From NCBI GenBank assembly GCA_037893225.1, contig JAZGUH010000491.1:186001-250000 (forward strand): a stretch of DNA of 64,000 nt, in the 5' to 3' direction. Each line of letters opens with the position of its first letter. Positions within the stretch are counted from its first letter, which is position 1. Below, in pieces: positions 43,601 to 53,279 of this stretch. Source of the DNA: Hippasteria phrygiana. Lineage: Eukaryota; Echinodermata; Asteroidea; Valvatida; Goniasteridae. The translations under genes and the position numbers were made by a program. Below the pieces are notes generated by a model that saw nothing but the letters and a program-made list of their open reading frames with translations, made no database searches and was not told the DNA's origin.

Positions 43601-46600
43601 AAAAAACAGGTCCCGAGTCTTTGTTTTTCTTTGTTTTCCATTACTGATAATACAAGGTACCTGTTATAACAAGGTAAATTTTAAAGTCCCAAGGACCTTG
43701 TTATAAAGGTGTTCGACTGTAATTGAATGGCCGGCACATGTATAATGTCGTCTTTAAGTAACCGCCAGCTGAAAATCGCTATACCGAACGATCGCTATAC
43801 CGAACAAATTATGTGGATCCCGCGATGTTCGTTATAGCGGCGTTCCACTGTGCTGTCTTTTCTTGTCTTTTGTAGCCCACACCTTGACTAGCCATTTGGC
43901 CTTGTGTTTGGAAGTACCCATAAAAAAAACATCAACAGGCCCTAACTATAACTGTAACGATAATTGCCTAAACGTGTTCTATACATGTGATCTTTTCAAC
44001 CCACCTTGGAATCACATGGCAGAAGTTTCTTCCACGGAGTCAAGTTTTCGGTGCAGACATTTTCTCTTGGGAGGGTAGCGTACCGCATGTTGGCAGAGTT
44101 TCTGGCGTAGGATTCTTCCAGTAGGAAAAAAGAAAGTAAGCACAAATATATACAGAATGCAGGGGTCGAATTTCAAGTAAAATTTTACTAGACAGCTGGG
44201 CTAGTAGCACAAATATTTTACTGGACCGGAAGGTATTTCGCAAGACCAATGGTAAAAATAAAAACAGTGTTTTGAACGAGTTTGCTGTTTCGTTTTTTTT
44301 TTTTCCCATTGCAGACCTTGTTTGGAGAGGGGTTAGAAATGCTGTTTTGATTGAAACTTCCTGCCTCAAAACTAAAAATGGCCATTCCAGAAATTATGGG
44401 GATAAGTTTTCAGTTCATAGACTTTAGTGATAGCATTTCACGCAGTGTAAGAAAAAAAAATCACTAGACCACCGGACTAGTTCGGTCAAGAGTTCACTAG
44501 ACCAACGCTCAAATCACTGGACTCGGTCCAGTGGATATTTTGATTCCTGAGAATGAGAAGACCACTGATGAGAAAAAGTCCACAACCATATATTCCGAAA
44601 AAAATAAATAAAAAAATCTTCTGTAGACTTCCACAAGACCACCAAAATGTAAGAATTTCAAAAAATAGTTTGCATGAAAGTGGAAAGTGAAAAATGAAAA
44701 AATGTCCTGATCCGGGGGAAAAGTTGCATATCGGCAACACATCAAAATTGCACATTAGCAAACATTTTCTCAAAGGCTATTGAGGTACCATTTTCTTATG
44801 TACAAATCCCCTTACTAAAATACAAACCAGAAGGGAAACTGACCGGTTAAATTTTAATCAATTTTCAAATTGAACATAGAAAACTGGAAGGAGTGAGATT
44901 TGAACCTGCGACCTCCGGAATACTGAGCTCCATGTACATGTCTCTTGCTCTGTGTTGGCAGTCTCCCAACATAAGCCAGTTTGGTATCTCAAAGGTCAAA
45001 GGTATGAAAAAATTGCTGACGTAATGTCACGCCATGTTACGCGAAAGCCCATTCTGATTGATTTTAACACGTGCGCGTTGTGCGGCCACCTTCTGCATTC
45101 ACACACGCATTAGGTCACGTGGGTCATTGGGGATCAAATGTCATTGTGCACATGCGCAGTTGAAATACTGAACTGGCTTATTGTAATAAAACCAAGGAAT
45201 CCTATGGAACTGTAGGTGGGGTCAACAATTTTTCTTAATGACTATGAGTGCAAGTACAGAAATGTATGAGTAGAAATTCAGAAGACAAAAAAGATGAATA
45301 TGAGAAAATCTCACTCCTGATGCGTCTTGGAAAATATCAACTTCAGGTTGGCACAAAGCAAGTAACAGGGTGGGGTACAGAACAGAATCTTACCTGAAGC
45401 GAGCCCGGTTGGCTTGAATGATAATTTAGGCTTGACGGAGTTGGTGTCATCAATGAAGTTGAGTGAAGCACAAAACAACCCAGAGAGGGCATTGATCAGT
45501 CCCTTCCATGACTCGTCAACACTTGAATAAAAAACAAAAAGACTAATATCAAATTATTCAAATAATGTTGTTCTCTCCCCAAACAACTTAGGGATCAATC
45601 CATATTGTCTGAAAGCAGTATCAATTCGGTAACGCTATTCTTTTATGGTACCAGCATTAATGCCCAGCTGGCTGAGGTCAGTGCACACAGTCAGTTTCGT
45701 CACCACAATATTCATGATTGGGCCGACAGAGCTAACCCTGCTAAATGCAACAGAATGCACCAATGGTAAATAGTTGTTGCATTTAGCAGTCGAGGCATGT
45801 CTCCTGGTCTGATGCATTCTTTTGTATTTAGTATTATACAAGCCTCCAGCAACAAGGCTGGTGCAGATGAGTTCACTGCACAGTGCAACATTGCATTTGG
45901 TAGGGTTCTTATTTCAGCTGTGTTGCATTCTGTTGCATTTGGCAGGGTGCTCATCAGAGAGTACCTCGTGGGGGTTAGGGTTAATGAGTTATTCAAGCCG
46001 CCCTGGCTTCCCATTCATCAGCAAGGTTCGAGGTAAGGAATGGGGCACCGCAAAGAAAAACACAGGTACCACAATCAATACCGCATCTAGGCAATTTGAA
46101 ATGCTCCCTTACTGGCTCTATCAGGCCTTGTGCTCCAATATTTATCTCACTAGCCTCACTCTGGGCTAATGCAGAGCACATTTCACTGGCCAACATAAAA
46201 TTTCCACAACCTTGTTGTATTTACTACACACCCTTTAAAATATATTTTTAAGAGACATTGCTTTCATAAAGTATGTACAGATATTGCTTTCATGAAGTTT
46301 TTCAGGGGAAAGTGAGTTGGTCTCACCAACGGTGGAAGTTACCCCGCCTGGGTCTATAGGTCTGAAAATTGGGATAAAAAAATATTGCTGTGTTTTCACT
46401 GGCTCATCAGACAACATTAACCCCTAACCTCACATAAAGCTACAAAATACTACTAGTAAACTGTAGTATGCAGTACTCTCTCCTATTTGTGTACAATGCT
46501 TGTAGCAATTTTTAGTATTTGATACTTCACCCCAAATAAAGTACGTAGTACCGTAATATGTAGCACTACCGTTTGTTGCTGGGGTTGGAGGCAAAATGTC

Positions 46601-49538
46601 CGTTTTCATCTAAGGCGGAAACAAAGTATGAACTACTGGTTTTCAGAGATGATACAATTATATTTTATCTTAATAGCCATCCAATTCATTGACAAAAATA
46701 TAATTTACCCAGTAACTTAACTGTATTACATAGAAGTAGTACTTCGTAGAAAAGTTTGCAAGTATCTTGACTGCTGTCATGATACACTCAATCATCAAAG
46801 ACAGAGAGACTCAGCGCTACAGAATACTAAGTAGCAGTGTTGTAACCAAGTCATTTTTTCTCAAGTCAAGTCACAAGTCAAATTTTCCCAAGTCAAGTTA
46901 AGTCCCAAGTCAATTTTGTTCAAGTCAAGTACCAAGTCTCGAGTCAATTGTTAGTAAATAAAAATTCCAATGACAAAATGACAATCTAGCCTATGCATTG
47001 TCATTCAAGTACAAAATCAACCTGGTGTGCCATTTCGACAATTCTCCATGCGGCTCGGCCAGTGCTGCGGCCCTGCATACGTACTGGACACCCAGCTTGC
47101 TATATATGTGCTATAGGCTTGTTTTTTAACTGATACCTGAATGTTTTTGTTTATTTTAACGAAAAGTGTTAATGTCAGCACAAGTCAAGTCACAAGTCAT
47201 GTTCTTTCAAGTCAAGTCAAGTCTCAAGTAAAAAAAATTGCAACTTGAGTCCGATTCAAGTCAAGTCAGCAAGTCAAGTCAACAAGACTGCCAAGTAGTA
47301 TTTCATAGTACACAGGTCTTCACCCCAGTGCCTGGGATGTTAGGGTTAAAAAGTAAGTTTACAATCCCACAGAATTTTCACAAGTGTTTGAATGCTGGGC
47401 TGAAAAAAAAATATCTGCCACTGGCATTCATGTCCACATAGCTACTGACTTTGGTGTAGATCGCTTGAACCAGACCCATAGCTGTGCCCCAGGTGGGGCT
47501 GATGTGACCGGATACCCCCATTTCTCAGTTCTCCATTGCCCTTGTGTCAGGGAGAGATGAAGCTCTTGCACGGAGTACTTGGCAATGACCTGGCCCAGGG
47601 TTTTAGGAAACAGGTTGTAGTGGGACACTGTAGAATGTAAGGAGAGAGTGGGTGATTTAATAGATAATTCAATAAAGAATTTATGACTTTCAAACATTAC
47701 GTTTGCCAATATTGATGGGATGGAAAGATGGCATACCTCAGAAAATACAATTAATATTCCTTTCTTTAAAACACACAAACAAACAAACAGACGTACAAAC
47801 AAACTACAAATCTGCATACACGTCTGATTTCAACAGAATGTAGGGCTTATACAATTTTCATTGTCAGGTGTATGTTTGCATGTGGTAAGTTTAATTAGCA
47901 TGGAGGCAATTTTTATTTCCCCCAATTCGTACTCCAAATTTGGGGAAAATAAAATTCGTTCATTTTAGTGGTCCACCTAATAATTTTCCGTATTTTCCAC
48001 ACAGCATCTTTACACAGCCAACTCGATTGCGTTCATGCACCCAAAAAAAAAAAAAAATCGAAATGAAAAGCCAAATTTAGTAAAAGTGTGAAATGGCATA
48101 GTGTTGTTTTTGAAATAAACTCTTAATTTTGTTGATGTTAGTTGGCATACATGTAATTTGGATGTATAATTCTGTATATCCGATGTGCCAAGTTAAAAGA
48201 CTGGAATAATGCAATACATGTAACTGGTATTACAAATCAATTTCTAAATATTTAAATATTAAAAATCTGTATTTTTTCATCAGTAAAAGGATACCAAATT
48301 TGTGAATTAAAACCCTAACCATCCCTAACCTGCCAAAATCAAACACCCCATTTGTGTTGAATTTTGTGTGATTGGGTACTGTAGAGCCTTGGCACCATCA
48401 CTTTGCATGGGACTTGATGCCCTGATTTTGTCTAAGTACAAAGAATGTGCCATTGGTTTACTACACAGTGTTGGAGTTTGTGTGGTTAGGGAAGGATTCT
48501 AGTAAAAAGCCTTGGGCTGTTAGGGTTAACATCAAAAGTGTTTCTGGTGGTATCCCCATAGCTGGAGCGCCCTCGGTTGCCCATAAATATGGCCTCTTCA
48601 GGGTGACAAACATGCAAAAAACATTTTAGGGAACAATCATGTAAGAACTGGAAAAGCTATCAGCACTAAAGAAAATGTAACTGAAACAATGAACATGTAT
48701 AAAATATGTTGCATGAATCAAATAGGAGTTCATTGCACCCAGCCGAAAATGGCCAAGAGTTAAAGGAAGTGTACATGATTGGTCATTGTTGCAATTTTCG
48801 GAAATGGGCGGATTTGGGGGTTAGTATTTTATAGGAAATATCGTTCCACTGACCTGTTCAAAGTTTTGCATTGTTGGATGGCAGAAAAAAACGAGAGAAA
48901 AACGGCGCTCGTTTTCAACCGTCGGGGGGATGATAGCCTTTAGTCAAGGCACGCGTGGCTACCTTGACCCGTGACGCACCCCGAATGCCAGCATGTCCGG
49001 GGTGCGCCACTCGTCCGGGTAGCCACGCGCGCCTTGACTAAAGGCTACAGGGCAGTTTTCCAAGCTGGAAATCGTTGGAAAACCATATAAATTTCCACTT
49101 TTCTTGACAACGACAGCACACCTGGTGCCATCATTTTACAGGATGATTGAGACTACTAGTACTATTAACTTACAGTCTAGTAAGGTATTTCGTAATAATT
49201 CAGTAAAAAAAAAATTGGAGGATTATGCTACCAATCGTGTACACACTACCTTTAAGTTCTAACGAAAGATGTAGGCCTAGCCTAGCCTAAGCTTTGTCAC
49301 TGTATGTATGCTCACACTGCACACACAAGCAGAATACAAACGTACTTTCATTTTCGAGGCTGACATTCCAGCGCGTTGTGAACTGAAAATGCGAGTAAAC
49401 ATGGCCACTCTGGAGGGGCTTGAAGAACAACTCCTCACGAAAACTATCCTCGCCCAGCGCCCCGACAAAAGGGGCCAAAACGGCCAACAAAACCGCGCAA
49501 GAAACCGCAGCACGTTGACCTCCCGTGCGAGCCGCCAT
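34322..49538 (-). CDS. PIGT: PIGT gene, whole span: GPI transamidase subunit
   Basis: Nine exons join in frame to 1728 bases (575 residues; human PIG-T has 578). PIG-T is a type I ER membrane protein and a core subunit of the GPI transamidase with PIG-K, GPAA1, PIG-S and PIG-U. That complex cleaves the C-terminal signal of client proteins and attaches the GPI anchor. Visible features are an N-terminal signal peptide ([21 protein letters not shown]), the conserved SHYNLFPK and [31 protein letters not shown] (with the Cys region linked to PIG-K), [13 protein letters not shown] and the C-terminal helix. Eight introns have GT-AG ends except intron 8, which begins GC. A luminal stretch of about 28 residues before ADPVSSS is absent compared with vertebrates. 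Confidence 0.92.
34772..34958 (+). mobile_element. TTAA MITE family A, in PIGT intron 8
   Basis: It is bounded by TTAACCCCTTGAGTATGG and CCGTACGCAATGGGTTAA. The interior has TCCAACAATGGATTGAAA and AGCCTGGTGGCACTGTA. The element is 187 bp, 116 bp from the exon 9 acceptor. Confidence 0.75.
35030..35400 (+). mobile_element. SINE with ATT-rich tail
   Basis: The words GTGGCCCCGCCGTCTAGTGT, CACCCAGGAGTAAATGGGTA and AGTGCCTTGAGCACTATGAT are followed by ATTATTATTAATATTATT. The AGTAAATGGGTAC motif and the terminal trinucleotide tail are typical of deuterostome SINEs. The tRNA boxes are worn (GTGTTCCGAGTTC). Confidence 0.5.
35618..36044. mobile_element. TTAA element, CCCTAAC family, TACAAAATACTAC subtype
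   Basis: It runs from TTAACCCTAACATCACC to GGACGTTAGGGTTAA. It is the same subtype as 46417-47349 (shared AAAGCTACAAAATACTACT, GTAGTATGCAGTACTCTC, TTCAGAGATGATACA), but without the hAT insertion. Confidence 0.75.
36630..37265 (+). mobile_element. Family C repeat with SINE insertion
   Basis: It starts CACCTCTTGAATACAGC and ends GGCATACCAGCACCCCATC. It is interrupted by the SINE at 36895-37175. Confidence 0.5.
36895..37175 (+). mobile_element. tRNA-derived SINE (family S3)
   Basis: It has A-box GGTTGGCGCAGTGGTTACTG and B-box CCCGGGTTCGATTCCTGCC, then GATTACGTGGGTTTTCCCC and TTCTGGGGTTTTCCTCCC, and an AAT-repeat tail at 37166-37180. It sits within PIGT intron 8. Confidence 0.7.
37279..37515 (+). 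mobile_element. MITE family D
   Basis: The termini AGGGTCCTTTTCCAAACC and GGTTTGGAAAAGGGCCT are inverted repeats. It is the inverted relative of 31701-31941. Confidence 0.7.
37683..37935. mobile_element. MITE with perfect 21-bp termini (GGGCCCAATTTCATGGCTCT)
   Basis: The left end GGGCCCAATTTCATGGCTCT(G) is exactly the inverse of the right end. The interior has GCTTACGGC and TAGCG variants. It lies 37 bp past the donor of PIGT exon 8. Confidence 0.8.
37973..38138 (-). CDS. PIGT: PIGT exon 8, with GC splice donor
   Basis: It encodes residues about 410-464: [19 protein letters not shown], the region around [20 protein letters not shown] and [10 protein letters not shown]. The acceptor is ATACCCCCAG. 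The only good donor is AAG followed by GCAAGT, the strong form expected for a GC-AG intron. Reading on past it soon enters a MITE. Confidence 0.9.
38247..38714. mobile_element. Complete fold-back element (family F, arms about 220 bp)
   Basis: From GTTGATTTTAATTGCTGAGA to CTCAGCAATCAAC the sequence folds on itself around an 18-base spacer near 38489. Corresponding blocks on both arms include TTTCTGCCATGAAATAAC with GTTATTTCGTAGCAGAAA, and GCGGGCAGCAAACAATTCTG with CAGAATTGTTTGCTGCCCGC. It is in PIGT intron 7. Reduced relatives are at 1527 and 22165. Confidence 0.85.
38898..39098 (-). CDS. PIGT: PIGT exon 7
   Basis: Residues about 343-409: [40 protein letters not shown] and [15 protein letters not shown]. 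These match the vertebrate [41 protein letters not shown]. The acceptor is TTCTGACAG and the donor GTATGT, phase 1 at both ends. Confidence 0.93.
39358..39800. mobile_element. Repeat rich in GGTACCCGGGTACCC
   Basis: It begins GGGCTGTGCATTCGAGCCAG. It contains AGCCAGTTCCAGATTATGGA, shared with 26930-27010, and ends in TACCCGGGTACCCAG repeats. It is in PIGT intron 6. Confidence 0.4.
40128..40272 (-). CDS. PIGT: PIGT exon 6
   Basis: It encodes [20 protein letters not shown] and [20 protein letters not shown], then KWDESVHYG, with the family's KTYAIYDL motif. The acceptor is CTTCCTAG and the donor GTGAGT (phase 0 in, phase 1 out). Confidence 0.92.
40572..40844 (-). CDS. PIGT: PIGT exon 5
   Basis: 91 codons, phase 0 at both ends: [60 protein letters not shown] and [11 protein letters not shown]. 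These match the [53 protein letters not shown] pattern of PIG-T. The donor is GTGAGT and the acceptor CCCCACAG. Confidence 0.94.
40999..41088 (+). pseudogene. LINE ORF2 fragment, left part
   Basis: The frame reads [20 protein letters not shown], the RT C-terminal motif of CR1/Jockey-type LINEs. It stops at ACATACATAGAAAC and resumes at 41925 after the same 12 bases, so the SINE and hAT between are later insertions. Confidence 0.7.
41089..41402 (-). mobile_element. tRNA-derived SINE (family S1, copy 2) with target duplication
   Basis: In reverse it has the leader TTTGGGAGACCGCCAACATA, GATAGCTCAGTTGGTAGAGC and GCAGGTTCGAATCCCGCTCC. ATACATAGAAAC stands on both sides of the SINE plus its own hAT insertion (41077-41088 and 41920-41931). 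This is a 12-bp target duplication in LINE sequence. Confidence 0.7.
41409..41913. mobile_element. hAT-like non-autonomous element with AAGTC-rich ends
   Basis: It starts CAGTGTTGTAACCAAGTC and ends CAAGTCAACAAGACTG. It is flanked by an exact 8-bp duplication TTGATGAT, the length typical of hAT transposons. The ends are long arrays of CAAGTCAAGTC. A second copy is at 46838-47292. Confidence 0.8.
41930..42393 (+). pseudogene. LINE ORF2 C-terminus
   Basis: It is open for about 150 residues without its own start: [55 protein letters not shown] and [13 protein letters not shown], then a stop. This is the normal end of CR1/Jockey-like ORF2 and joins the fragment at 40999. It lies in PIGT intron 4, antisense to the gene. 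Confidence 0.8.
43080..43250 (+). pseudogene. LINE ORF2 C-terminal fragment
   Basis: The frame reads [20 protein letters not shown] and [11 protein letters not shown], typical of the last residues of a non-LTR ORF2. It is cut by the element at 43252. Confidence 0.6.
43252..43851. mobile_element. Mariner-like short element (CAGTGGAACGC termini) with nested copy
   Basis: ACAGTGGAACGCTGCTATAC and GTTATAGCGGCGTTCCACTGT are inverted termini. ATACCGAACA words repeat inside. A separate element (43543-43721) is nested in the middle. Confidence 0.65.
43543..43721 (+). mobile_element. Tc1-like MITE (TACAGTCGAAC termini)
   Basis: TACAGTCGAACCCTGATAAT and GGTGTTCGACTGTA are inverted ends with TA at both borders. 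The interior has CTTATAACAAGG and its inverse. A reversed copy is at 58973-59152. Confidence 0.75.
44005..44114 (-). CDS. PIGT: PIGT exon 4
   Basis: It encodes [19 protein letters not shown] and [18 protein letters not shown], the most conserved part of the luminal domain. The Cys of VCTEN corresponds to the vertebrate Cys that forms a disulphide with PIG-K. I chose the acceptor TACTGGAAG (44115) over the nearer GCCAG because only it keeps the frame with exon 3. The donor is GTGGGT. Confidence 0.9.
44163..44550. mobile_element. Dispersed repeat with ACTAGAC/GGTCTAGT words
   Basis: It begins GGGGTCGAATTTCAAG and contains TTTACTAGACAGCTGGGC and TCACTAGACCACCGGACTAG-type words. It ends TCGGTCCAGTGGATATTT. 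Non-coding; class unclear. Confidence 0.35.
44825..44970 (-). mobile_element. tRNA-derived SINE (family S1, copy 3, degraded)
   Basis: In reverse it keeps GGAGGTCGCAGGTTCAAATC, TCCTTCCAGTTTTCTATGTT and GTCAGTTTCCCTTCTGG. The A-box side is broken. Confidence 0.55.
45394..45521 (-). CDS. PIGT: PIGT exon 3
   Basis: It encodes [20 protein letters not shown] and [20 protein letters not shown]. These match [29 protein letters not shown] of vertebrates. The acceptor is TTATTCAAG and the donor GTAAGA (phase 2 in, phase 1 out). Confidence 0.95.
45733..45987. mobile_element. CCCTAAC-family element, CTAAATGCAACA subtype
   Basis: It begins GCTAACCCTGCTAAATGCAA and ends GTGGGGGTTAGGGTTAA. The phrase TGCATTTGGCAGGGT and its inverse recur inside. 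It is related to the 55.7-57.5 kb elements. Confidence 0.5.
46417..47349. mobile_element. TTAA element, CCCTAAC family, carrying a hAT insertion
   Basis: It runs from TTAACCCCTAACCTCAC to GGGATGTTAGGGTTAA. It is the same subtype as 35618-36044, but contains a hAT-like element at 46838-47292. Confidence 0.75.
46838..47292. mobile_element. hAT-like element, copy 2
   Basis: It starts CAGTGTTGTAACCAAGTC and ends GTCAACAAGACTG. Flanks CTAAGTAG and CCAAGTAG agree at 7 of 8 bases, an 8-bp target duplication. Confidence 0.75.
47450..47627 (-). CDS. PIGT: PIGT exon 2
   Basis: It encodes [40 protein letters not shown] and [15 protein letters not shown], all close to vertebrate PIG-T. The acceptor is CATTCTACAG. 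The donor GTCAGT is used because it leaves two bases and restores the spacing to VDESWK of exon 3. Confidence 0.93.
48307..48529. mobile_element. CCCTAAC-family element (copy almost identical to 54517)
   Basis: It runs from TTAAAACCCTAACCATCCC to TGGGCTGTTAGGGTTAA. The inside is almost base-for-base the same as 54520-54737. This suggests the most recently active subtype in the window. Confidence 0.75.
48760..49255 (-). mobile_element. TTAA MITE family E, inverted, in PIGT intron 1
   Basis: TTAAAGGAAGTGTACATGAT and GTACACACTACCTTTAA are its ends. A secondary hairpin of GTCAAGGCACGCGTGGCTAC with GTAGCCACGCGCGCCTTGAC occurs at 48944-49040. It ends 89 bp from the exon 1 donor. Confidence 0.7.
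49346..49538 (-). CDS. PIGT: PIGT exon 1: start codon and signal peptide
   Basis: [20 protein letters not shown], then LAPFVGALG, is a clear ER signal peptide (cleavage likely after about residue 28). [20 protein letters not shown] and [15 protein letters not shown] follow, as in the mature N-terminus of PIG-T. The start at 49538 is chosen over the upstream Met at 49619 because the residues before it are not signal-like. The donor is GTACGT, phase 1. Confidence 0.92.
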
Positions 49539-49700
49539 GTTCTTATTGAGGGCGCTGTTGCATTTTTGCGGTGTATCCGTTTCGATCCGGCCGTGGAAGA
49601 AAAAAAATTGATTCGGCACATGTGGAAGATGGCGTCCGCGGGGAGTTCTTTGTTGTAGATTTTCTCTTTTTCAGCGGCACAGTATCCCGAACCACACAAA
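49531..49700. promoter_or_regulatory. PIGT promoter region with two YY1-like sites
   Basis: The start codon lies in AACATGGCGGC on the minus strand, and AAGATGGCG occurs on the plus strand at 49626. Both resemble the YY1 consensus common at housekeeping start sites. The region is locally GC-rich and could act in both directions; no plus-strand gene is proven there. Confidence 0.35.
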
Positions 49701-49879
49701 AATGACCGCAGCCAAGGAGTTCGATGACTCGCCAAGATCGTCTGGAATATACCGGCTTCCGTGCACGCGGTGAAACCAGGTTTTAGTTTGATCTTTTTGC
49801 CAGAGGTAAGTTGTTGAGCCTCCATTTTTAAAGCGCCCGTTTTGTTGGCCGCGTACGGCTGCGTACGTCCGCCCATGAT

Positions 49880-51990
49880 TCTTGATGGAGTTTAGCAGCC
49901 GGCATACCGCCGAGATGATATGGTTGACCGCAGTCTATTATCGATGCGGTGCTGTGGTTTAGAACTAAGGTGATCCATCTAATGTTTGCAGTTTTATCCA
50001 TTAGGCTTTGTCATGTTTGTAATATAAATTTGAGGTAGAAACCTAATGCCGGAAATTTGATTTTTAAAAGTTGTACAGAGAATTTCCCAATTGATAAACC
50101 TTTTCTTTTTGACATTCTCAAAGCATCATGGGAACAGCGTCAGCCCATACTGGCATTAGAAGAGCAAGCACATTAGAATTGACGTGATTGGTCACATTGG
50201 TCACATGTTGGTTGTCATGGTTGCAAAAATCCTCTTCTGATTGGCTAATATTAATAATGTGACATTATTAGCTGTTCTAATTCCAGAGAGTTTCATTCAT
50301 CAATAACTGGTAGGCCTACTGTGAGTGTGAGAGGGATTCCCCAATTATTTCCTTATTTTTATTGCCATTTAAAATTGATTTTTCTGGTTATTATTTTCCT
50401 TTTGTTATGCAAAGATATGTGAAAAGGGTATCTCTCATCTCATGACATATTTAGCATAAAATCAATTAATATTTGGACTGGTCCACAGTGCCATAGGCTT
50501 GTGTATAAATTACATGGTTTGTTTGGCATCCATACCCACAATGCATTGAGAATGTCGAAAAGGTTTATTGTTCTATTTAGTCATGTTAGTGTAATGGAAA
50601 GATTTTTACTTTATTCACGGACTTAGGAATAGCAAAATCTTGGAAAATAAAAAAACAAAAAAAACCAGCCTTCCCAATAACCAACCTCTTGAAAAATAAC
50701 CTTCCCTTGACAATGCTCGATAACAACTGTCTAAATGTGGCACAGCCTGTTATTTTAAGATTTACGTCTAGTCTGCAAAATCTGTGCAAATAACAAGGCA
50801 TATCTGGACATCACTTATTTTTAAACTACCAAAAAGTGTAAATCTGATGAAGAAACACGAATTTAGGAGGGAAAAAATGTCAACTTATTCTTTGAAAATA
50901 CTTTGACTTTTTCTGTCATGGCCCATAGACTTTGTGCACGAGGTTGTGATGTCCGGATATGGAACTCTTTCCCTATTAGCCTATATAACACACAATTTTC
51001 CTGACTAAAGTCACAAAATTCAAGGAGTGTTTAAATACAATTCTGAACACAAGTGGATGGTGATTTTGGTGGGGGTATTAAAATTAACATTTTCAAATTA
51101 GAATAAAGAAATTGTGACCGTTAAAAAGATTCTTTAATTAACCCTAACAGATAATCTATACTCAATAATCAGTACACAAAATATATCTATAGACGAAACA
51201 TTTCCATAAAAATTTCTACAATCTTTCAAATGTCTGAAAATAAAATCACGAAACGAGCAAAAGTGCAAGTTCTGTGGTATCCTGCACCTAATTAGAGGAA
51301 AAGATTTGCCTTGGGCAGAATGTCGAAAAAACGATCCCTGGCCCTGCATATAAAAAAAAAGAAAAAAGGTATGCATCACAAGGGATTCCACAGTTGAGTA
51401 AGACCTCTATACTAGTGCACTTTTTACAGTGGTGCCATTTGTCACTCCCAATGCATGGTCCACAACTACCATGGCAGCCCATCGAGGCGCTTGTAAGACT
51501 ACTGAATTATAGTGACATAATTGCTTTTCAGGAAAAGACTAACCCTCATACTGTTATAACTATCATAACCTATAAAAAACCTAAGCCCTTCCTCTCCAAC
51601 AGCTTGTGTTTCTCAACCTGAAACTCGATTTTGATAGGTAGGGTTAGTTGGCTCCATTTTGGCACGGATAGGGAGGGCTAAAATAATTATGCTGTACACA
51701 AACACCCACCTACTCCTCTATAAAACAAAAGATACAATGTACCTTTTCCTCCCCTCTAAAAAGAATACATGTAGGTGTTGAAATTTGATTGACCTTTTTT
51801 TCTGAAGTTCATCCATGCCTTACAGTGGCACATTGTTCCCACTCATCAGTCAGCTTGTACCCAAAACATCATCGTGAGCCCCGGAGTCTTGAATAATGTC
51901 GTGATGATAAGTAATCCAGGGGAAGCACAGGCAATTTAAGTATTTGCCGCCTTGCTAAAAATACAAGTGACATTTCAACAATCTTGTTTC
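49880..51990. other. Intergenic, no gene recognised
   Basis: Several inverted CCAAT words (GATTGGTCAC, CTGATTGGCTAA) near 50185-50250. A segment at 50620-50770 (AATCTTGGAAAATAAAA, TGGCACAGCCTGTTATTTTA) also occurs at 6374-6455. The remainder is AT-rich without features. Confidence 0.4.
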
Positions 51991-52039
51991 AACTTGAAGA
52001 TCCCCATTGCACTGGGTGCATTACTGTACTGTACAAAGT

Positions 52040-52600
52040 GCTGCCATACTACATGTACATAGTACGCCCGAAGTCAAAGATTCTGCAGACGGGACCAATC
52101 AAAAGTGTTTAACTCGCATTGCGTCTGTACACAAATGCTACAGGCGCTGTGATTGGTTGAAGCACGGCCATTCATTACTTTCCCCAGTCATCACTTCCCT
52201 CAGTCATCAAACGACAATCAAAGATTCATTCACAGTATGATGTATTAAAAGTGATACTGATAGTGGACAGAGCATAAAGTGCATTACTGAACTGGCAATA
52301 CAAAATGCTAACACTATGCATTGTACGCTTAGGTCGGGGAGACTCTACAAACAGGCCCAATCGAGTTGCACGTATCTCATGTTGCTTCTCTTAACAAATT
52401 CTCGGGCACTGTGATTGGTTGAAACAAGTCCATTCATTACTTTACTCGGACATCAAGTGACAGTCCGATATTCATTTCATGTATGGAATCATGTATTAAA
52501 AGTGATACTGACAAGACATTGCATCAAAGGCCTATGCACCTTGACTACTGACTGCTAACAGATGTCGCTGTTCTCTTTGTATTGTCGGCAGCGATACTGT
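52040..52600 (+). promoter_or_regulatory. Diverged tandem duplication with CCAAT boxes
   Basis: Two related blocks (about 52090-52290 and 52345-52545) share CCAATC, GTGATTGGTTGAA, CATTCATTACTTT and GTATTAAAAGTGATACTGA. Each carries two CCAAT-type sites. They lie 100-560 bp upstream of a possible first exon, so a duplicated promoter module is plausible. Confidence 0.35.
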
Positions 52601-52647
52601 GAAGTTGGATAGGGTATGACAGAGTGACTTCAACGAGTGAAGGAATA

Positions 52648-52695
52648 ATGAGCGCAGCACGACGCCCGAAGAGAAAACGGATCCAGAAGAAACTG
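52648..52695 (+). CDS. Possible first coding exon, basic N-terminus
   Basis: ATG opens MSAARRPKRKRIQKKL and is followed directly by a donor GTCAGT. The PKRKR run is a nuclear-localisation-like stretch. No further exon was found before the window end, and the gene is not recognised. It is supported only by context (upstream CCAAT boxes, donor match). Confidence 0.3.
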
Positions 52696-53279
52696 GTCAG
52701 TCAATTTTATTATTTACTTTCTTTGGCATAAGAATTAAGAATTGACCTGATTGGTTGGTAAGCTTCAAATCACAGGCCATTGGCCTATGATAATGGGGGT
52801 TACAGTCAATGTGCTTGACAATAAATGCCTGGTTTTGTGAGTTGGTAAGCAGAAATTGTGTTTACTGAGCAAAATTAAGTCGGGAACCAGTCAGCAGCAA
52901 TGCACGTCATAGGCATTTTTGGCTGGTTTATGTGCTTTGCAACTTGTGTGTTAACATGAATTGGCCCCAATTATACATTCCTCAAAAATTATTTATAAGC
53001 TCACAGACCATGGTATTTTGTATACTCGTAGTAATTACATTGTACACGGTAATTAATTCCTGACTGTTGTTTTATTTATTTATTTATTTATTCAATGATA
53101 ACCAACAGCGGTTAACCGCCACTTACAGGTATCAGAACATAAAAATGGAGAAAAAAAAGTATTATAAAATTCTTAAAAATTCATCAACTATTACAGATGT
53201 CACTCAGTCATACAGATAAAAAAGACTCCGTAAAACATCGTGAAATAAGGGAAATATGCAATCAGACAACAAAACAACA

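Noticed and set aside
44040..44100. Nearer acceptor GCCAG for PIGT exon 4.
   Set aside because: It puts NSANMRY out of frame with exon 3; the acceptor at 44115 keeps the frame and has a better pyrimidine tract.
49277..49876. 199-residue minus-strand ORF covering PIGT exon 1.
   Set aside because: It is in a different frame from the signal peptide and PIG-T homology; it is a GC-rich shadow.
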